Part shown: piece by piece, positions 15,567 through 24,838 of the stretch
Layout of the letters: each line of letters starts with the position of its first letter
Numbering within the stretch: the first letter of the stretch is position 1
Origin: Bryobacterales bacterium
GTDB lineage: Bacteria; Acidobacteriota; Terriglobia; Bryobacterales; Bryobacteraceae
Direction of reading: 5' to 3'
Assembly (NCBI GenBank): GCA_003142185.1
Contig: PLOR01000021.1
Location: 124,001 to 188,000, forward strand
DNA length: 64,000 nucleotides
Position numbers and translations under genes: made by a program
Notes under the pieces: generated by a model
Told to the model about the DNA's origin: nothing
What the model saw: the letters and a program-made list of their open reading frames with translations, nothing else
Database searches by the model: none

Positions 15567-15845
15567 TTACTCGATGGGTATGTCAACTTCTGTGTAGCTG
15601 CCGGGCGTGGCGACTTTATGAGGGGGGGACTGCGCTTCGGTGCTGTGAGCGGCAAACTGAAGGACAGCTTGAACCTGTTCGCGCGTCACGCCGAATTCCT
15701 GTACCAGCTCGTCGACGCTCATGTCTTGAAGGTTCTCAAACACCGTCGAAACCGGCGTGCGGGTTCCTCGAAACACCCATGCGCCGCTACGCTTGCCTGG
15801 GACGCTTTCCACGGCCAGGCATTGCGACCAGTCCAGAATCGCCAT
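15567..15845 (-). CDS. DUF433-family antitoxin-like protein with a toxin-like C-terminal tail
   Basis: A 92-aa protein starting at ATG 15845 behind AAGGAGG. Residues 1-70 match the intact DUF433 protein at 36436-36675 ('DWSQCLAVESVPGK', 'GAWVFRGTRTPVSTVFENL', 'REQVQAVLQFAA'). The C-terminus 'ATPGSYTEVDIPIE' does not match that protein. It matches the last residues of the DUF5615 protein encoded after it ('ATPGSFVEVEIPLK'). The simplest reading is an in-frame deletion that removed most of a former toxin gene and fused its tail to the antitoxin. DUF433 proteins are predicted DNA-binding antitoxins. No toxin gene is adjacent here. Confidence 0.75.
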   Translation of the reverse strand: MAILDWSQCLAVESVPGKRSGAWVFRGTRTPVSTVFENLQDMSVDELVQEFGVTREQVQAVLQFAAHSTEAQSPPHKVATPGSYTEVDIPIE

Positions 15846-15916
15846 ATCGGCCTCCTTCTCCCAGAATACACGCACAGCCGAGGAATCGGAGGCTCGCCGC
15901 GACCGGCCGCCCCGCG

Positions 15917-18634
15917 CTATTCGACGGCTTTGGCGTCGCCGGTGATGCGCAGGCTGCCGGTGACCACGCCAGTGGTCGAGGGGCTAAGCGGACCCGCGAA
16001 ACCGGGCTGCGCGCCGCCGGCCGAGATCACCAGCGTCCCCGGCTCGGCGAGGCGAGCCCCGTCGGCTTGGACGGTGGAAAGCTGCCGGGGCGCCAGCGCG
16101 AATTTGACCACGCGCGTTTCACCGGGCTGCAACGACACGCGCGCAAAGCCTTCGAGCGAGATCAGGGGCGCTGGCACGGCGGCGCCAACGTGCTTCACGT
16201 AAAGCTCCACCACTTCCTCGCCCGCCGTCTGGCCCGTGTTCTGAACCTCCACCGACACCGCGACCGTGTCGCCGGCCCGCGTTTCGCTGGGCAAACGGAG
16301 GTTTCGATACGCAAAGCTTGTGTAGCTGAGGCCGTAGCCGAACGGATAGAGCGGCTCGCCGGTAAAGTAACGATAGGTTCGGCCCGCCATGCGGTAATCG
16401 GTGAAGGCGGGCAGTTGATCGGCGGAGCGATAGAACGTCACCGGCAGGCGCCCGGCCGGGTTGTAATCGCCGAACAGGACATCGGCGATGGCGTCGCCGC
16501 CGGCCTCGCCCGGGTACCAGGCTTCCACGATGGCGGGCACGTGATCGCGCGCCCAATTCACGGCCAGCGCGCTGCCGTTCAGCAACACCAGCACCACCGG
16601 CTTGCCGAGCGCGACGATTTCCTCCATCAGTTTCTGCTGCGCGGCCGGCAGGCCGATATCGATGCGGTCGCCTCCCTTGAAGCCTTCCACGGGCACGCGC
16701 ATCTCTTCGCCTTCCAGGCGCGGCGACAGCCCGAGCACCAGCACCACCGCGTCGGCCTGCCGAGCGGCCTGAAGCGCCGCCTCGTGTTCGGCGCCGGCCG
16801 GACGCGACCACAGCAGGCGCATCCGCGCATCGCCCAGGTACTTGTGATAATCGATGCGAATCGAATAGAGCTTGCCCGCTTCGAGCTCAACGGCTGCATA
16901 GCTGTAAGCGGCTTCGTGCAAGGAGTTGTGGCTGGTGACGAGTTTTCCATCCAGATAAATCTCGAAGGCGTTCCTACCGTAGCCGCCGAGCTGATATGGG
17001 CCCGAAGCGGGAGCGCGCAGGAATCCGGTCCAGCGAACGCCGAAATCGTCGGCATTCAAATCGGCGCGCGGCGCTTTGTCCCACCAGTTGAAATCGACTT
17101 GCGCATCGGTGCGCGTGAACAACGGCTGGAGAATAGCCGGAGGCTTGGCCCCCGTTTGCTCCTCGTCGGGCCATGTCTGCGCGCGGCTGCTGTAGCGTTT
17201 GCCATCGAAACTGCTGGCCGCGTAATATTCGGCCTTGAGCCCATTGGCGCGTCCAGCGCCGTCGCCGGTAAACAGCGCCGATGACGGAATGGTCTCGAAG
17301 CTCGGCATGTTGGCGGCCAAGTCGCTGCCGCGCGCGTAGAGCACTTTGGCGGTGGCGCCGATTTTGCGGCGGATGCCGTCGAGCGGCGTGACAGGGGACG
17401 AAGGCGTGCCGTTGTAATTGCCCACCAGTGCGTCCTCGTTATCCGCGTTGGGGCCGATCACGGCGATGGTCTTCAAGGATTTGGCGAGCGGCAGCGCGTG
17501 GCCATCGTTCTTCAAAAGCACAATCGATTTGCGCGCGGTTTCGAGCGCCAGTTGACGATGCGCGGCGCTGTCGTTCACGCTGTACGGAATCCGCGCGTAC
17601 TTCACCATTGCAGGCGGATCGAAGATGCCAAGCCGGAAACGAATGGTCAGCAGGCGGCGTAAGGCCCGGTCAATATCGGATTCCGCCACCAGCCCGGCGC
17701 GGACCGCGGGCAGCAGATTCCTGTACTCGGTGCCGCAATCGAGATCGGTACCCGCCTTGAGCGCAAGCGCGACGCCTTCCGGGGCGGTGCCGGCGAACTT
17801 GTGCGACTGATAGATGTCGCCGATGGCGCCGCAATCGGAAACCACATACCCCTGAAAGCCCCACTGTTTGCGCAGAATGTCGGTGAGCAGGCGGGGGTTG
17901 GCGCAGGCCGGCTGGCCATCCACGCTGTTGTAGGCGCACATCACGGAAAGCGCGCCGCCCTCTTTGACGGCGGCTTCGAACTGGGGCAGGTAGGTGTCGA
18001 ATAAATCGCGATCGTCGATGACGGCATCGAAGATATGGCGCTCGGATTCGGGCCCGCTGTGCACGGCGTAGTGCTTGGGTGTAGCCACGGTTTTCAGGTA
18101 CTTGGGGTCGTCGCCCTGAAGCCCGAGAACGAACTTCGCCGCCATGCGGCCGGTCAGGTAGGGGTCTTCGCCGTAAGTTTCCATGCCGCGTCCCCAGCGC
18201 GGGTCGCGAAAGAGATTGATGTTGGGGCTCCAGAAGGTGAGGCCCTGATAGATATTGCGCTGGCCGCGGCGGACGAACTCATGATGCTTGGCGCGCGCTT
18301 CATCGGAGATGGCGGTGGAGACGCGGAAGAGCAGGTCCGTATCCCAGGTGGCAGCCAGGCCGATGGTTTCCGGGAACACCGTGGCGCGGCCGGCGCGCGC
18401 CACGCCGTGCAGGCATTCGCTCCACCAGTTGTACTGCGGAATGCCCAGGCGATCGATGGCCGCGGAATCGTTCATGAGCTGCGAGACCTTCTCCTCGAGC
18501 GTCAGCCGCCCGAGCAGATCGTCGACGCGTTTTTCGAGCGGAGCGCCGGGGTTCTGGTAAGTCGCTGGTTGCGCGAACAAGGGTGTGAGCCAAGCGGCCG
18601 CGGCAAGACATTTGACAAAGCGGAGTGTGGGCAC
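15917..18634 (-). CDS. Exported GH3 beta-glucosidase/beta-xylosidase with inserted PA14 domain
   Basis: A 905-aa enzyme with a signal peptide (residues 1-21, GTG start at 18634). The GH3 N-terminal domain has 'NWWSECLHGVAR', 'WSPNINLFRDPRWGRGMETY' and the nucleophile aspartate in 'YVVSDCGAIGDIY' (about D267). The (α/β)6 domain is interrupted by a PA14 domain (about residues 465-610, 'GLKAEYYAASSF' to 'GDARMRLLWSRPAG') and resumes with 'DAVVLVLGLSPRLEGEEM'. A fibronectin-III-like domain (from about residue 790) closes it. 'CLHGVAR' and 'DCGAI' resemble bacterial xylan and β-glucan GH3 enzymes. It would release sugars from oligosaccharides outside the cytoplasm. Confidence 0.92.
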   Translation of the reverse strand: MPTLRFVKCLAAAAWLTPLFAQPATYQNPGAPLEKRVDDLLGRLTLEEKVSQLMNDSAAIDRLGIPQYNWWSECLHGVARAGRATVFPETIGLAATWDTDLLFRVSTAISDEARAKHHEFVRRGQRNIYQGLTFWSPNINLFRDPRWGRGMETYGEDPYLTGRMAAKFVLGLQGDDPKYLKTVATPKHYAVHSGPESERHIFDAVIDDRDLFDTYLPQFEAAVKEGGALSVMCAYNSVDGQPACANPRLLTDILRKQWGFQGYVVSDCGAIGDIYQSHKFAGTAPEGVALALKAGTDLDCGTEYRNLLPAVRAGLVAESDIDRALRRLLTIRFRLGIFDPPAMVKYARIPYSVNDSAAHRQLALETARKSIVLLKNDGHALPLAKSLKTIAVIGPNADNEDALVGNYNGTPSSPVTPLDGIRRKIGATAKVLYARGSDLAANMPSFETIPSSALFTGDGAGRANGLKAEYYAASSFDGKRYSSRAQTWPDEEQTGAKPPAILQPLFTRTDAQVDFNWWDKAPRADLNADDFGVRWTGFLRAPASGPYQLGGYGRNAFEIYLDGKLVTSHNSLHEAAYSYAAVELEAGKLYSIRIDYHKYLGDARMRLLWSRPAGAEHEAALQAARQADAVVLVLGLSPRLEGEEMRVPVEGFKGGDRIDIGLPAAQQKLMEEIVALGKPVVLVLLNGSALAVNWARDHVPAIVEAWYPGEAGGDAIADVLFGDYNPAGRLPVTFYRSADQLPAFTDYRMAGRTYRYFTGEPLYPFGYGLSYTSFAYRNLRLPSETRAGDTVAVSVEVQNTGQTAGEEVVELYVKHVGAAVPAPLISLEGFARVSLQPGETRVVKFALAPRQLSTVQADGARLAEPGTLVISAGGAQPGFAGPLSPSTTGVVTGSLRITGDAKAVE

Positions 18635-18773
18635 GATAGCAACCTCGAGGACGTCCGGAAGCTATTACCGTATAACATTTCTCAGTTCGCGAGTGGCGCG
18701 CCGGCCGTGGGACGGATTAGGGAGCGTGCACGACATAAAAGTGGACACACGTTCCAACATTGGGTGCGGGCCA

Positions 18774-18860
18774 AGCCCCGGAGGGGCGAAAGATCATAGC
18801 CCACGGCGTAAGCCGTGGGGAAAAGACGGCGGTGAGCTTAGCCCCGGAACGGGGCGTAAG
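18774..18860 (-). repeat. Three-hairpin palindromic element, inverted copy
   Basis: This 87-bp copy is the reverse complement of the element at 18879-18963: 'GCCCCGGAACGGGGC', 'CCCACGGCGTAAGCCGTGGG' and 'GCCCCGGAGGGGC' hairpins in reverse order. With its neighbour it forms a head-to-head pair in the gap between the GH3 gene and higBA. Confidence 0.8.
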
Positions 18861-18878
18861 ACGTTATTGGCGACCGAT

Positions 18879-18963
18879 CTTCCGCCCCGTTCCGGGGCTG
18901 GCAGGGAACAACCGGTTTCCCCACGGCTTACGCCGTGGGCTATTTTCTAACGCCCTCCGGGCT
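18879..18963 (+). repeat. Three-hairpin palindromic element, forward copy
   Basis: An 85-bp element: 'GCCCCGTTCCGGGGC', a linker ending 'GGTTTCCC', 'CCCACGGCTTACGCCGTGGG' and 'GCCCTCCGGGC'. A third copy lies inside a glycosyltransferase gene at 26446-26532; the middle stem there differs on both arms (AGGGC/GCCCT instead of ACGGC/GCCGT), so pairing is kept. Confidence 0.8.
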
Positions 18964-18974
18964 GAAGATGCGGC

Positions 18975-18994
18975 CGAGCGTACCTATACGCTCG
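18975..18994. other. Perfect 8-bp hairpin
   Basis: CGAGCGTA-CCTA-TACGCTCG, just after the palindromic element. There is no T-run, so it is not a standard terminator. The rest of the 18635-19102 gap shows no gene. Confidence 0.5.
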
Positions 18995-19102
18995 GATGTT
19001 GGTAGATCTCCACGGAATCCGAAAGCTCGCCACTTTCACGTCGCACACCCATGAGGGGGCGTAACGATGGCGGCGGTGTTCGCATTTTGATAACATTAGA
19101 GT

Positions 19103-19396
19103 GTGAACGTGATCAGCAGGCGAGGATTGATGGACCTGCTGGAGAAGAGGCCGGGAGCGGCGGACGAGGCGATCGCCTGGTACGGTGTTGCGCGCGCGTC
19201 GGATTGGGCAAGCCTTTCGGATGTACGGCGGGACTGCCCGGACGCCGACCTGGTGGGGCACGTTTTGATCTTCAACCTCCGCCACGACCGGTACCGGCTC
19301 ATCGTCCGTGTCTCTTTCCGGATGAAGACGCTTTTCGTCAAGGCCTTGCTGACGCACAAGGAATATGACAGACAGGAGTGGAAGAGATGGGCTTGA
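19103..19396 (+). CDS. higB: HigB-type toxin (type II TA)
   Basis: A 97-aa RelE-superfamily protein. 'MNVISRRGLMDLLEKRPGAA' and 'ASDWASLSDVRRDCPDADLV' fit the HigB_toxin family, and 'LIFNLRHDRYRLIVRVSFRM' plus 'LFVKALLTHKEYDR' is its conserved core with the basic and histidine residues used for mRNA cleavage on the ribosome. Starts at GTG 19103; a GTG at 19109 is an alternative. It overlaps the antitoxin by 10 bp. An imperfect inverted repeat (GTTCGCA 19078-19084 / TGTGAAC 19102-19108) spans the start and could be an operator. Confidence 0.85.
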   Translation: MNVISRRGLMDLLEKRPGAADEAIAWYGVARASDWASLSDVRRDCPDADLVGHVLIFNLRHDRYRLIVRVSFRMKTLFVKALLTHKEYDRQEWKRWA

Positions 19397-19788
19397 GGGC
19401 ATTCAATCCGATCCGGTATGGCGCGTTATGCGCCGAGGCAATCCCGAGAGTGATCGCGGACGACCGCGAGTTCGACCGCATGACGAAGAAGTTAGAGGAC
19501 CTGGCATTCCGCGACAAACCGACTGCCGAAGAAGCCGCCCTGGCGGAGTTGCTGGCTGCGCTGATCCAAGCCTACGATGACCGCCATCACCCGCTGCCGC
19601 AGTTGCCTCCGCACAAGATGATCTCGTTTCTGATGAACCAGCGCCACCTGCGCCAGGCCGACCTGCTGCCGGTTTTCGGCTCGCGCAGCGCCGCGTCCGA
19701 TGTTCTCGGCGGGAAACGGGAACCCAGCAAGGCGCATATCCGTAAGCTCTCCCAGTTTTTCCAAGCGCCGGCGGATCTGTTCCTGTGA
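19387..19788 (+). CDS. higA: HigA-type antitoxin
   Basis: A 133-aa protein from ATG 19387 ('MGLRAFNPIRYGALCAEAIP'). The C-terminal half is an XRE-like helix-turn-helix: 'PHKMISFLMNQRHLRQADLL' then 'SRSAASDVLGGKREPSKAHI' and 'KLSQFFQAPADLFL', the typical HigA ending. The toxin-first order and the 10-bp overlap are usual for higBA. It neutralises HigB and represses the operon. A GTG at 19378 would add three residues. Confidence 0.87.
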   Translation: MGLRAFNPIRYGALCAEAIPRVIADDREFDRMTKKLEDLAFRDKPTAEEAALAELLAALIQAYDDRHHPLPQLPPHKMISFLMNQRHLRQADLLPVFGSRSAASDVLGGKREPSKAHIRKLSQFFQAPADLFL

Positions 19789-19869
19789 GGATGACGGGGC
19801 CGGACTGACGGTTCATTCACAAGCCACCCGGGGGCAAGCGCCGTAAGAAAAGCCGAGAGGACTCTCGGC

Positions 19870-20709
19870 TCAGCCGGCCTGCATGGCGAGCGCGAAACGC
19901 ATTTCGGAGCGGGCGGAGCCGCGGATGGTGCCGGTGATGGGGGCGGCGAGGCGGGGGTCGGCGGCGGCGGCCACGGCGACATGGCGGGTGGAGGCGGCCA
20001 AGCCGGCGGAAGGATCGTAGCCGCGCCAGCCGCCGCCTTGCAGATACACTTCGGCCCAGGCGTGCAGGTTGGGCTTTTCCTGGTTGGCGGCTCCGGCTTC
20101 GTAGCCGCTAACGAAGCGTGTGGGGATGCCGACGGCTCGCGCCGCGGCGGCGAACAGCACCACCAGATCGCGGCAGGTTCCGGTTTTGAGGCCGAGCGTG
20201 ACTTCGGGCGGATGCGGCGGCCCGGCGTCGCGCACCTCGTGGCCGAATCCTTCGAAAAGCCTGCGGTTGAGCACGGTGAGGAATTCGAGCGTGTGGCCTC
20301 CGGCAGCCGCGGCGGCAGATGCGGCAAACTGGCGGACGGCGGCCGAAGGTTGCGACGACTCCATATACGGCGCCAGCGACGCGGCCACGGATTCCGGATA
20401 CACCGGCGCGAGCGCCAGCATGCCCGTCGAGGCAACGTAATCAAACGGATTCTCGCGCAGGGTTTCGATTGCAAATTCGCTCTCGATGCTCCATTCGGTC
20501 AGCTTGTGATCGAACCACGCCTCCACTGCCACGTTGCCGTCCTGATCCAGGCAGTCGCTGCGGCCGGCCGGCACGGGCGTGATATCGAGCCGATAGGAGA
20601 GCAGGCGTTGCGCGCCGTCATCCCGCGGGCGCAGCCGGAAAGTGTGGGGTTCGAGAAAAACCGGGCTGTCGTAGAGGTATTGGGTCGAGTGGTGGACTTG
20701 GATTCGCAT
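19870..20709 (-). CDS. Transglutaminase-like cysteine protease/amidase
   Basis: A 279-aa cytoplasmic protein with the N-terminal beta domain of this family ('IQVHHSTQYLYDSPVFLEPH') and a transglutaminase core. The triad is visible: Cys in 'LKTGTCRDLVVLF' (about C178), His in 'NLHAWAEVYL' (about H216) and Asp in 'WRGYDPSAG' (about D229). It is the last gene of the four-gene module CP-ATP-grasp / alpha-E / Anbu / transglutaminase, 27 bp after anbu. In that setting it is predicted to process or remove peptides made by the ATP-grasp ligase. The substrate is unknown. Confidence 0.88.
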   Translation of the reverse strand: MRIQVHHSTQYLYDSPVFLEPHTFRLRPRDDGAQRLLSYRLDITPVPAGRSDCLDQDGNVAVEAWFDHKLTEWSIESEFAIETLRENPFDYVASTGMLALAPVYPESVAASLAPYMESSQPSAAVRQFAASAAAAAGGHTLEFLTVLNRRLFEGFGHEVRDAGPPHPPEVTLGLKTGTCRDLVVLFAAAARAVGIPTRFVSGYEAGAANQEKPNLHAWAEVYLQGGGWRGYDPSAGLAASTRHVAVAAAADPRLAAPITGTIRGSARSEMRFALAMQAG

Positions 20710-20736
20710 GGGGCACGCTTGCGAACAACAGCGGGA

Positions 20737-21480
20737 TCAGAAAGCCATCGACGAGCCGGTAAGCCGTGAGAAAGCCGCCTCCACCCACTCCGAGGGCAGG
20801 TCCTGCACACTGCGCCGCATGCGGTCCTGCCACCAGTTGGAGATCTCGCGCAAGTCGTCCATGTTGTAACGATGCTCCACCAGCTCGAAGCTGCCGCGCG
20901 AGTAGAGCAACACATCCACCGGGAAACCCACATCGGCGGCGCAGAGGCGGGTCGCGTCGAAGGCCAGCAATCCGACCTTGAAAGCGTAGAGCATGGAATC
21001 GGCCGAGGTCACCGAACGTTCCAGAATGGGCTTGCCGAAACCGCTGGCGCCGATGATCTGGTAGGGCGTATCGGGGCCGATCTCGACCCAGTTTCCTACC
21101 GGGTAAACCAGGAACAGGCGGTGCGTGGAATCGCCCGCCATCTGGCCTCCGATGAGGGCGTGCGAGTTGAAAGAAAGCTCGGCGCGCTCGAGCGCGGCGC
21201 GGTCCTCTTCGGCCACGCGGCGAACCTGATCGGAATAGAGGTTCACCACTTTGTAAAGGCGGTCGCGGCCCGCCGAGTCCTTGGCGAAGGCTTCTTCGAA
21301 GCGGAGGAGAATTTTGTCGCGCAGCGAGCGCAGGCCGGAATTCATCACGAAGAACGCGAAGCCGGGCCCCTGATAGCTGGCGGTCTTCCGCGCCATCAGG
21401 CATTCGTTGCCGGTGAGGACGCGCGTATCCGCGATGCCCACCAGGCCCTGTTCAACGTTGATTCCCAGACAGAATGTCAT
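20737..21480 (-). CDS. anbu: Anbu proteasome-like NTN hydrolase
   Basis: A 247-aa protein of the predicted proteasome-type protease family (COG3484, Anbu). It begins 'MTFCLGINVEQGLVGIADTR': removal of Met exposes Thr2 as the N-terminal nucleophile expected of proteasome beta-type subunits. 'SFNSHALIGGQMAGDSTHRL' is another family block. GGAGGGGGG lies just before ATG 21480. Anbu proteins form open helical or ring assemblies. No classical proteasome gene is present. Confidence 0.88.
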   Translation of the reverse strand: MTFCLGINVEQGLVGIADTRVLTGNECLMARKTASYQGPGFAFFVMNSGLRSLRDKILLRFEEAFAKDSAGRDRLYKVVNLYSDQVRRVAEEDRAALERAELSFNSHALIGGQMAGDSTHRLFLVYPVGNWVEIGPDTPYQIIGASGFGKPILERSVTSADSMLYAFKVGLLAFDATRLCAADVGFPVDVLLYSRGSFELVEHRYNMDDLREISNWWQDRMRRSVQDLPSEWVEAAFSRLTGSSMAF

Positions 21481-21511
21481 CGTTCCCCCCTCCAACCCAT
21501 GGCGTTTCTCT

Positions 21512-22498
21512 TCAAGCCCAGATTCCGGCGCCTTCGGGGCGCTGGGCAAAGAAGTCATTCCCGATACACTCGTCGATGGTATTCATTTTCGTTTGCAGCG
21601 CGTCGAAAAACTCGTGCAGGCCGCCTTCGAGGATGGCTTCCACGCGGGCAAAGTCCAGTTCCGACCGCAGCAGGCCGATGCGTTGTTCCGAGGCGCAGGA
21701 GAAGCCGCCGCGGGGCGTGCCGGTGATGGCGTGCAGCGCCTGGTCGGCCCTGCCGATGGAGTAGCGCACGGCGCGCGGGAATTCGCCGTCGAGCAGCAGA
21801 AACTCGACGATGCGGTCGGGAGCGATGCGGCCGTACTTCTTGCGGTACATTTCAAAGCCGCTGACGCTCTTGAGCAGCGCCGACCACTGCGCATCGTCGA
21901 ACGGCGTACCCACGTCGGCCACCGAAGGCAGCAGAATGAAATACTTCACGTCCAGGACGCGGGTGGTCTTGTCGGCGCGTTCCAGGCGCCGGCCGACGGA
22001 AGTAAAATACCAGGCTTCGTTGTGACTGACGGTCGAGTGGGTGATGCCTTCAAACAGGTGGCAGCCCATGCGCACGGCGTGGCAGAATTCGGGCAGCGAT
22101 TCGGGAACGGTCTTGCGCGCCTCGGCGGTGATCATCAGGTAGAGCGAGTTGATCTGCTGCCACATTTCCGAGGAGATAGTCTCGCGCACCGAGCGGGCGT
22201 TTTCGCGCGCCGCCAGGATGCAGGAGTAAATCGAATTCGGGTACTCCGCATCGAATGCCAGGAAGCGCACCACATTCTGCTGCGTGGCTTCGCCATAGCG
22301 CTCGGCGAACAACTCGCGGTCGCCGGTGGTATTGATGATGGGCTGCCACTGGCTCGAGAAGACGCCGGGCAGGTCGAGCATCAGGTTGTGATTGACGTCG
22401 AGGAAGCGCGCCACGTTTTCGGCGCGCTCAATGTAGCGCGCCATCCAGTAGACGGCGTTGGCCACGCGGCTCAACAGCGGCTGGGCAGGCGTAATCAT
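21512..22498 (-). CDS. Alpha-E domain protein (DUF403)
   Basis: A 328-aa helical protein: '[20 protein letters not shown]' at the N-terminus, then '[20 protein letters not shown]' and '[20 protein letters not shown]', the duplicated alpha-E signature. These proteins are almost always encoded next to the circularly permuted ATP-grasp partner; here the genes overlap by 4 bp. The domain is proposed to act with the ligase in making or modifying a peptide; its chemistry is not established. Confidence 0.9.
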   Translation of the reverse strand: MITPAQPLLSRVANAVYWMARYIERAENVARFLDVNHNLMLDLPGVFSSQWQPIINTTGDRELFAERYGEATQQNVVRFLAFDAEYPNSIYSCILAARENARSVRETISSEMWQQINSLYLMITAEARKTVPESLPEFCHAVRMGCHLFEGITHSTVSHNEAWYFTSVGRRLERADKTTRVLDVKYFILLPSVADVGTPFDDAQWSALLKSVSGFEMYRKKYGRIAPDRIVEFLLLDGEFPRAVRYSIGRADQALHAITGTPRGGFSCASEQRIGLLRSELDFARVEAILEGGLHEFFDALQTKMNTIDECIGNDFFAQRPEGAGIWA

Positions 22499-23937
22499 GA
22501 CTGGCCTCCGGGAGCGAGCACCCAGGTATCCTTGCTGCCGCCGCCTTGCGACGAGTTGACCACCAGCGAGCCTTTCTTCATGGCGACGCGGGTGAGCCCA
22601 CCGGGCAGAACGAAAATCTCCCTGCCGCAGAGCACGTAGGGCCGCAGGTCCACGTGGCGGCCTTCAAAATGGTCGTCGACGATAGTGGGAACGCGGGAAA
22701 GCGCCAGGGTGGGCTGCGCGACGTAATTGCGCGGATTGGCTTGAATGCGGACGGCGAACTCCTCGCGTTCAGCCTGCGTCGAGTGCGGACCCACCAGCAT
22801 CCCATAGCCGCCCGATTCGTTGGCGCTCTTGACCACGAGCTGATCCAGGTGTTCGAGCACGTACTGGCGGTCGGCGTCGCGGTAGCAAAGGTAAGTGGGC
22901 ACGTTGGGCAGGATGGCGTCCGCGCCTTCGTAGTAGCGGATCATGTCGGGGACGTAAGCGTAGATGACCTTGTCGTCGGCCACGCCGTTGCCGGGAGCAT
23001 TGGCCAGGGCGACGCGGCCGGCGCGGTAGGCGGCCATCAGCCCCGGCACGCCCAGCATCGAATCCTCGCGGAAGACTTCCGGGTCCATGAAGTCGTCGTC
23101 TACGCGGCGGTAGATCACGTGCACGCGCTCCAGGCCCTTGGTGGTGCGCATGAAAACATCGCCGCCGGAAACCACCAGGTCGCGCCCTTCCACCAGTTGC
23201 ACGCCCATCTGCTGCGCCAGGTAACTGTGCTCGAAGTAGGCCGAGTTGTAAATGCCGGGCGTGAGCAGCACCACGCGCGGATGCTGTTCGCCCAGGGCGA
23301 GAGATTCCAGCATCTCTAGCAGGCGGCTGGGGTACTCGTTGACCGGCCGCACCAACAGACCTTCAAACACGGCGGGGAAAATGCGTTTCAGCACCTCGCG
23401 GTTCTCCAGCACGTAGCTGACGCCGGAGGGCACGCGCAGGTTGTCTTCGAGCACGTAAAAGCGGCCGTCGCGGTCGCGCACCAGGTCGGTTCCGGTGATG
23501 TGGCACCAGACGCGCCAGGGGGGATTGAGGCCGTGGCACTGCTTCCGGTAGCTGGCGGCGGAGAGGATTACCTCGGCTGGGATGACGCCGTCCTTGAGAA
23601 TTTTCTGATCGTGGTAGATGTCGTCGATGAAGGCGTTGAGGGCGTGAATGCGCTGCACCAGGCCGCGCTCGATGTGCTGCCACTCGCCGGCGGCGATGAT
23701 GCGGGGGATCAGGTCGAAGGGAAAAATGCGCTCCGCGCCGGCCGAATCGCCGTACACATTGAAAGTGATGCCCATTTGCAGCAGCAGCCGCTCGGCGGCG
23801 TGCTGGTAGCGCAGCAGGTGGCCATCCGACAGGCTCTCGATGGTATCCACCAGCAGGCGGACGTGCGGCCGCGGCGTGCCGTCGTCCTGGAACATTTCGT
23901 CATAGAAGCTTTCGGTCCGATACGCGGAGAACCGCAA
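22495..23937 (-). CDS. Circularly permuted ATP-grasp ligase (DUF404/DUF407)
   Basis: A 480-aa protein that heads the module. '[20 protein letters not shown]', '[20 protein letters not shown]' and '[16 protein letters not shown]' are typical of the DUF404/407 CP-ATP-grasp family, as is '[18 protein letters not shown]' with the nucleotide-binding lysine. It probably forms amide bonds on a peptide or small molecule using ATP. The start is a TTG at 23937 with GGAG six bases upstream, giving '[20 protein letters not shown]'; an in-frame ATG a few codons later is possible. Confidence 0.9.
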   Translation of the reverse strand: MRFSAYRTESFYDEMFQDDGTPRPHVRLLVDTIESLSDGHLLRYQHAAERLLLQMGITFNVYGDSAGAERIFPFDLIPRIIAAGEWQHIERGLVQRIHALNAFIDDIYHDQKILKDGVIPAEVILSAASYRKQCHGLNPPWRVWCHITGTDLVRDRDGRFYVLEDNLRVPSGVSYVLENREVLKRIFPAVFEGLLVRPVNEYPSRLLEMLESLALGEQHPRVVLLTPGIYNSAYFEHSYLAQQMGVQLVEGRDLVVSGGDVFMRTTKGLERVHVIYRRVDDDFMDPEVFREDSMLGVPGLMAAYRAGRVALANAPGNGVADDKVIYAYVPDMIRYYEGADAILPNVPTYLCYRDADRQYVLEHLDQLVVKSANESGGYGMLVGPHSTQAEREEFAVRIQANPRNYVAQPTLALSRVPTIVDDHFEGRHVDLRPYVLCGREIFVLPGGLTRVAMKKGSLVVNSSQGGGSKDTWVLAPGGQS

Positions 23938-24215
23938 GATGTGCTCCAGTGTACAAAGATCCAGTATCCATGCTCGCGGAATCCGAGCGCAAAGGGAAAC
24001 CGAAAGATTTTATGGCGCGGATTCGGGATTTCGATGGGTGCGTACGGGGGACCCTGAAGGGAGTCATTTATGCCTTTTTCACAGGCGACGCTCTAGGATC
24101 GATTATACCGTCACCAACGCTCCCTGGAGAGCCAGACCCCTTCAAGATTCGCCTCGCAGCGTCTCTGCAACCGAAACCGGGCACGGATAGAGTCTGCAAT
24201 CAGAAAGAGATAACC
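23938..24215. other. Gap of 278 bp without a supported gene
   Basis: Between two divergent genes. A frame on the plus strand is open through it into the next gene, but it has no ribosome site and no domain features, so I do not call it. It probably holds promoters for both neighbours. Confidence 0.5.
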
Positions 24216-24791
24216 ATGAAGCTTACGCTGTTACGCATGTCAGCATTTGTGGCCGCCCTGTTGTTCGTCGGCAGCCAGGCGTGCGCCCAGACGCCGCCGC
24301 CAGCCAGTCCGCCACAATCCGAATCCGAAGGGGGAACGTCCAACGACCTCTTCATCATGTTCGGCTCGGACCTGGATCGCCCGGGCCTGGAGCCCAGGGC
24401 AAACTACAACATCGGGTTGGGGCATACGTTCGCTTTCTTAAAAAACGACCCGATCGGCGACGAGCTGACTTTTGGCTATACCTACGAAAACGGAGGCTCC
24501 CACGGATTCCTGCATAGCCAGTACGGCGCGGACACGGAGGCCCTGGGCATCATGAAGAACTTTCGGTTGCCGAAGACCAAACGGTTGACCGGATACACGT
24601 GGGTTCAGGGCGGCATCACGAGCATGACCGGAAACCCGTCGGTCCGCAATCGTTTCTACGACGGCGAGTCGCTCGGCCTGATCGTTCATTGCAACGACCA
24701 CAGTTCCATCTGGATTCAGGAAACGTTCAATAAAGTTGTGACGGTACCCTGGTACACGACCGCGAGTCTCGGCTACACGCGTAGCTGGTAG
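24216..24791 (+). CDS. Exported protein of unknown function
   Basis: A 191-aa protein with a signal peptide (residues 1-24, ending 'LFVGSQACAQ') and a proline-rich linker. The mature part has beta-strand-like blocks: 'DELTFGYTYENGGSHGFLHS', 'TGYTWVQGGITSMTGNPSVR' and a final 'YTTASLGYTRSW' ending in an aromatic residue, as in outer-membrane barrels. About 160 mature residues would suit an eight-stranded barrel. AAAGAGA precedes ATG 24216. No family recognised. Confidence 0.7.
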   Translation: MKLTLLRMSAFVAALLFVGSQACAQTPPPASPPQSESEGGTSNDLFIMFGSDLDRPGLEPRANYNIGLGHTFAFLKNDPIGDELTFGYTYENGGSHGFLHSQYGADTEALGIMKNFRLPKTKRLTGYTWVQGGITSMTGNPSVRNRFYDGESLGLIVHCNDHSSIWIQETFNKVVTVPWYTTASLGYTRSW

Positions 24792-24838
24792 GGTTCGGCC
24801 CCTACGGGGCTGTTGGCAGGTCGGGGACGAGCCTCACA

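Noticed and set aside
23949-24215. In-frame N-terminal extension of the 191-aa exported protein
   Set aside because: It would bury a clear signal peptide in the middle of the protein.
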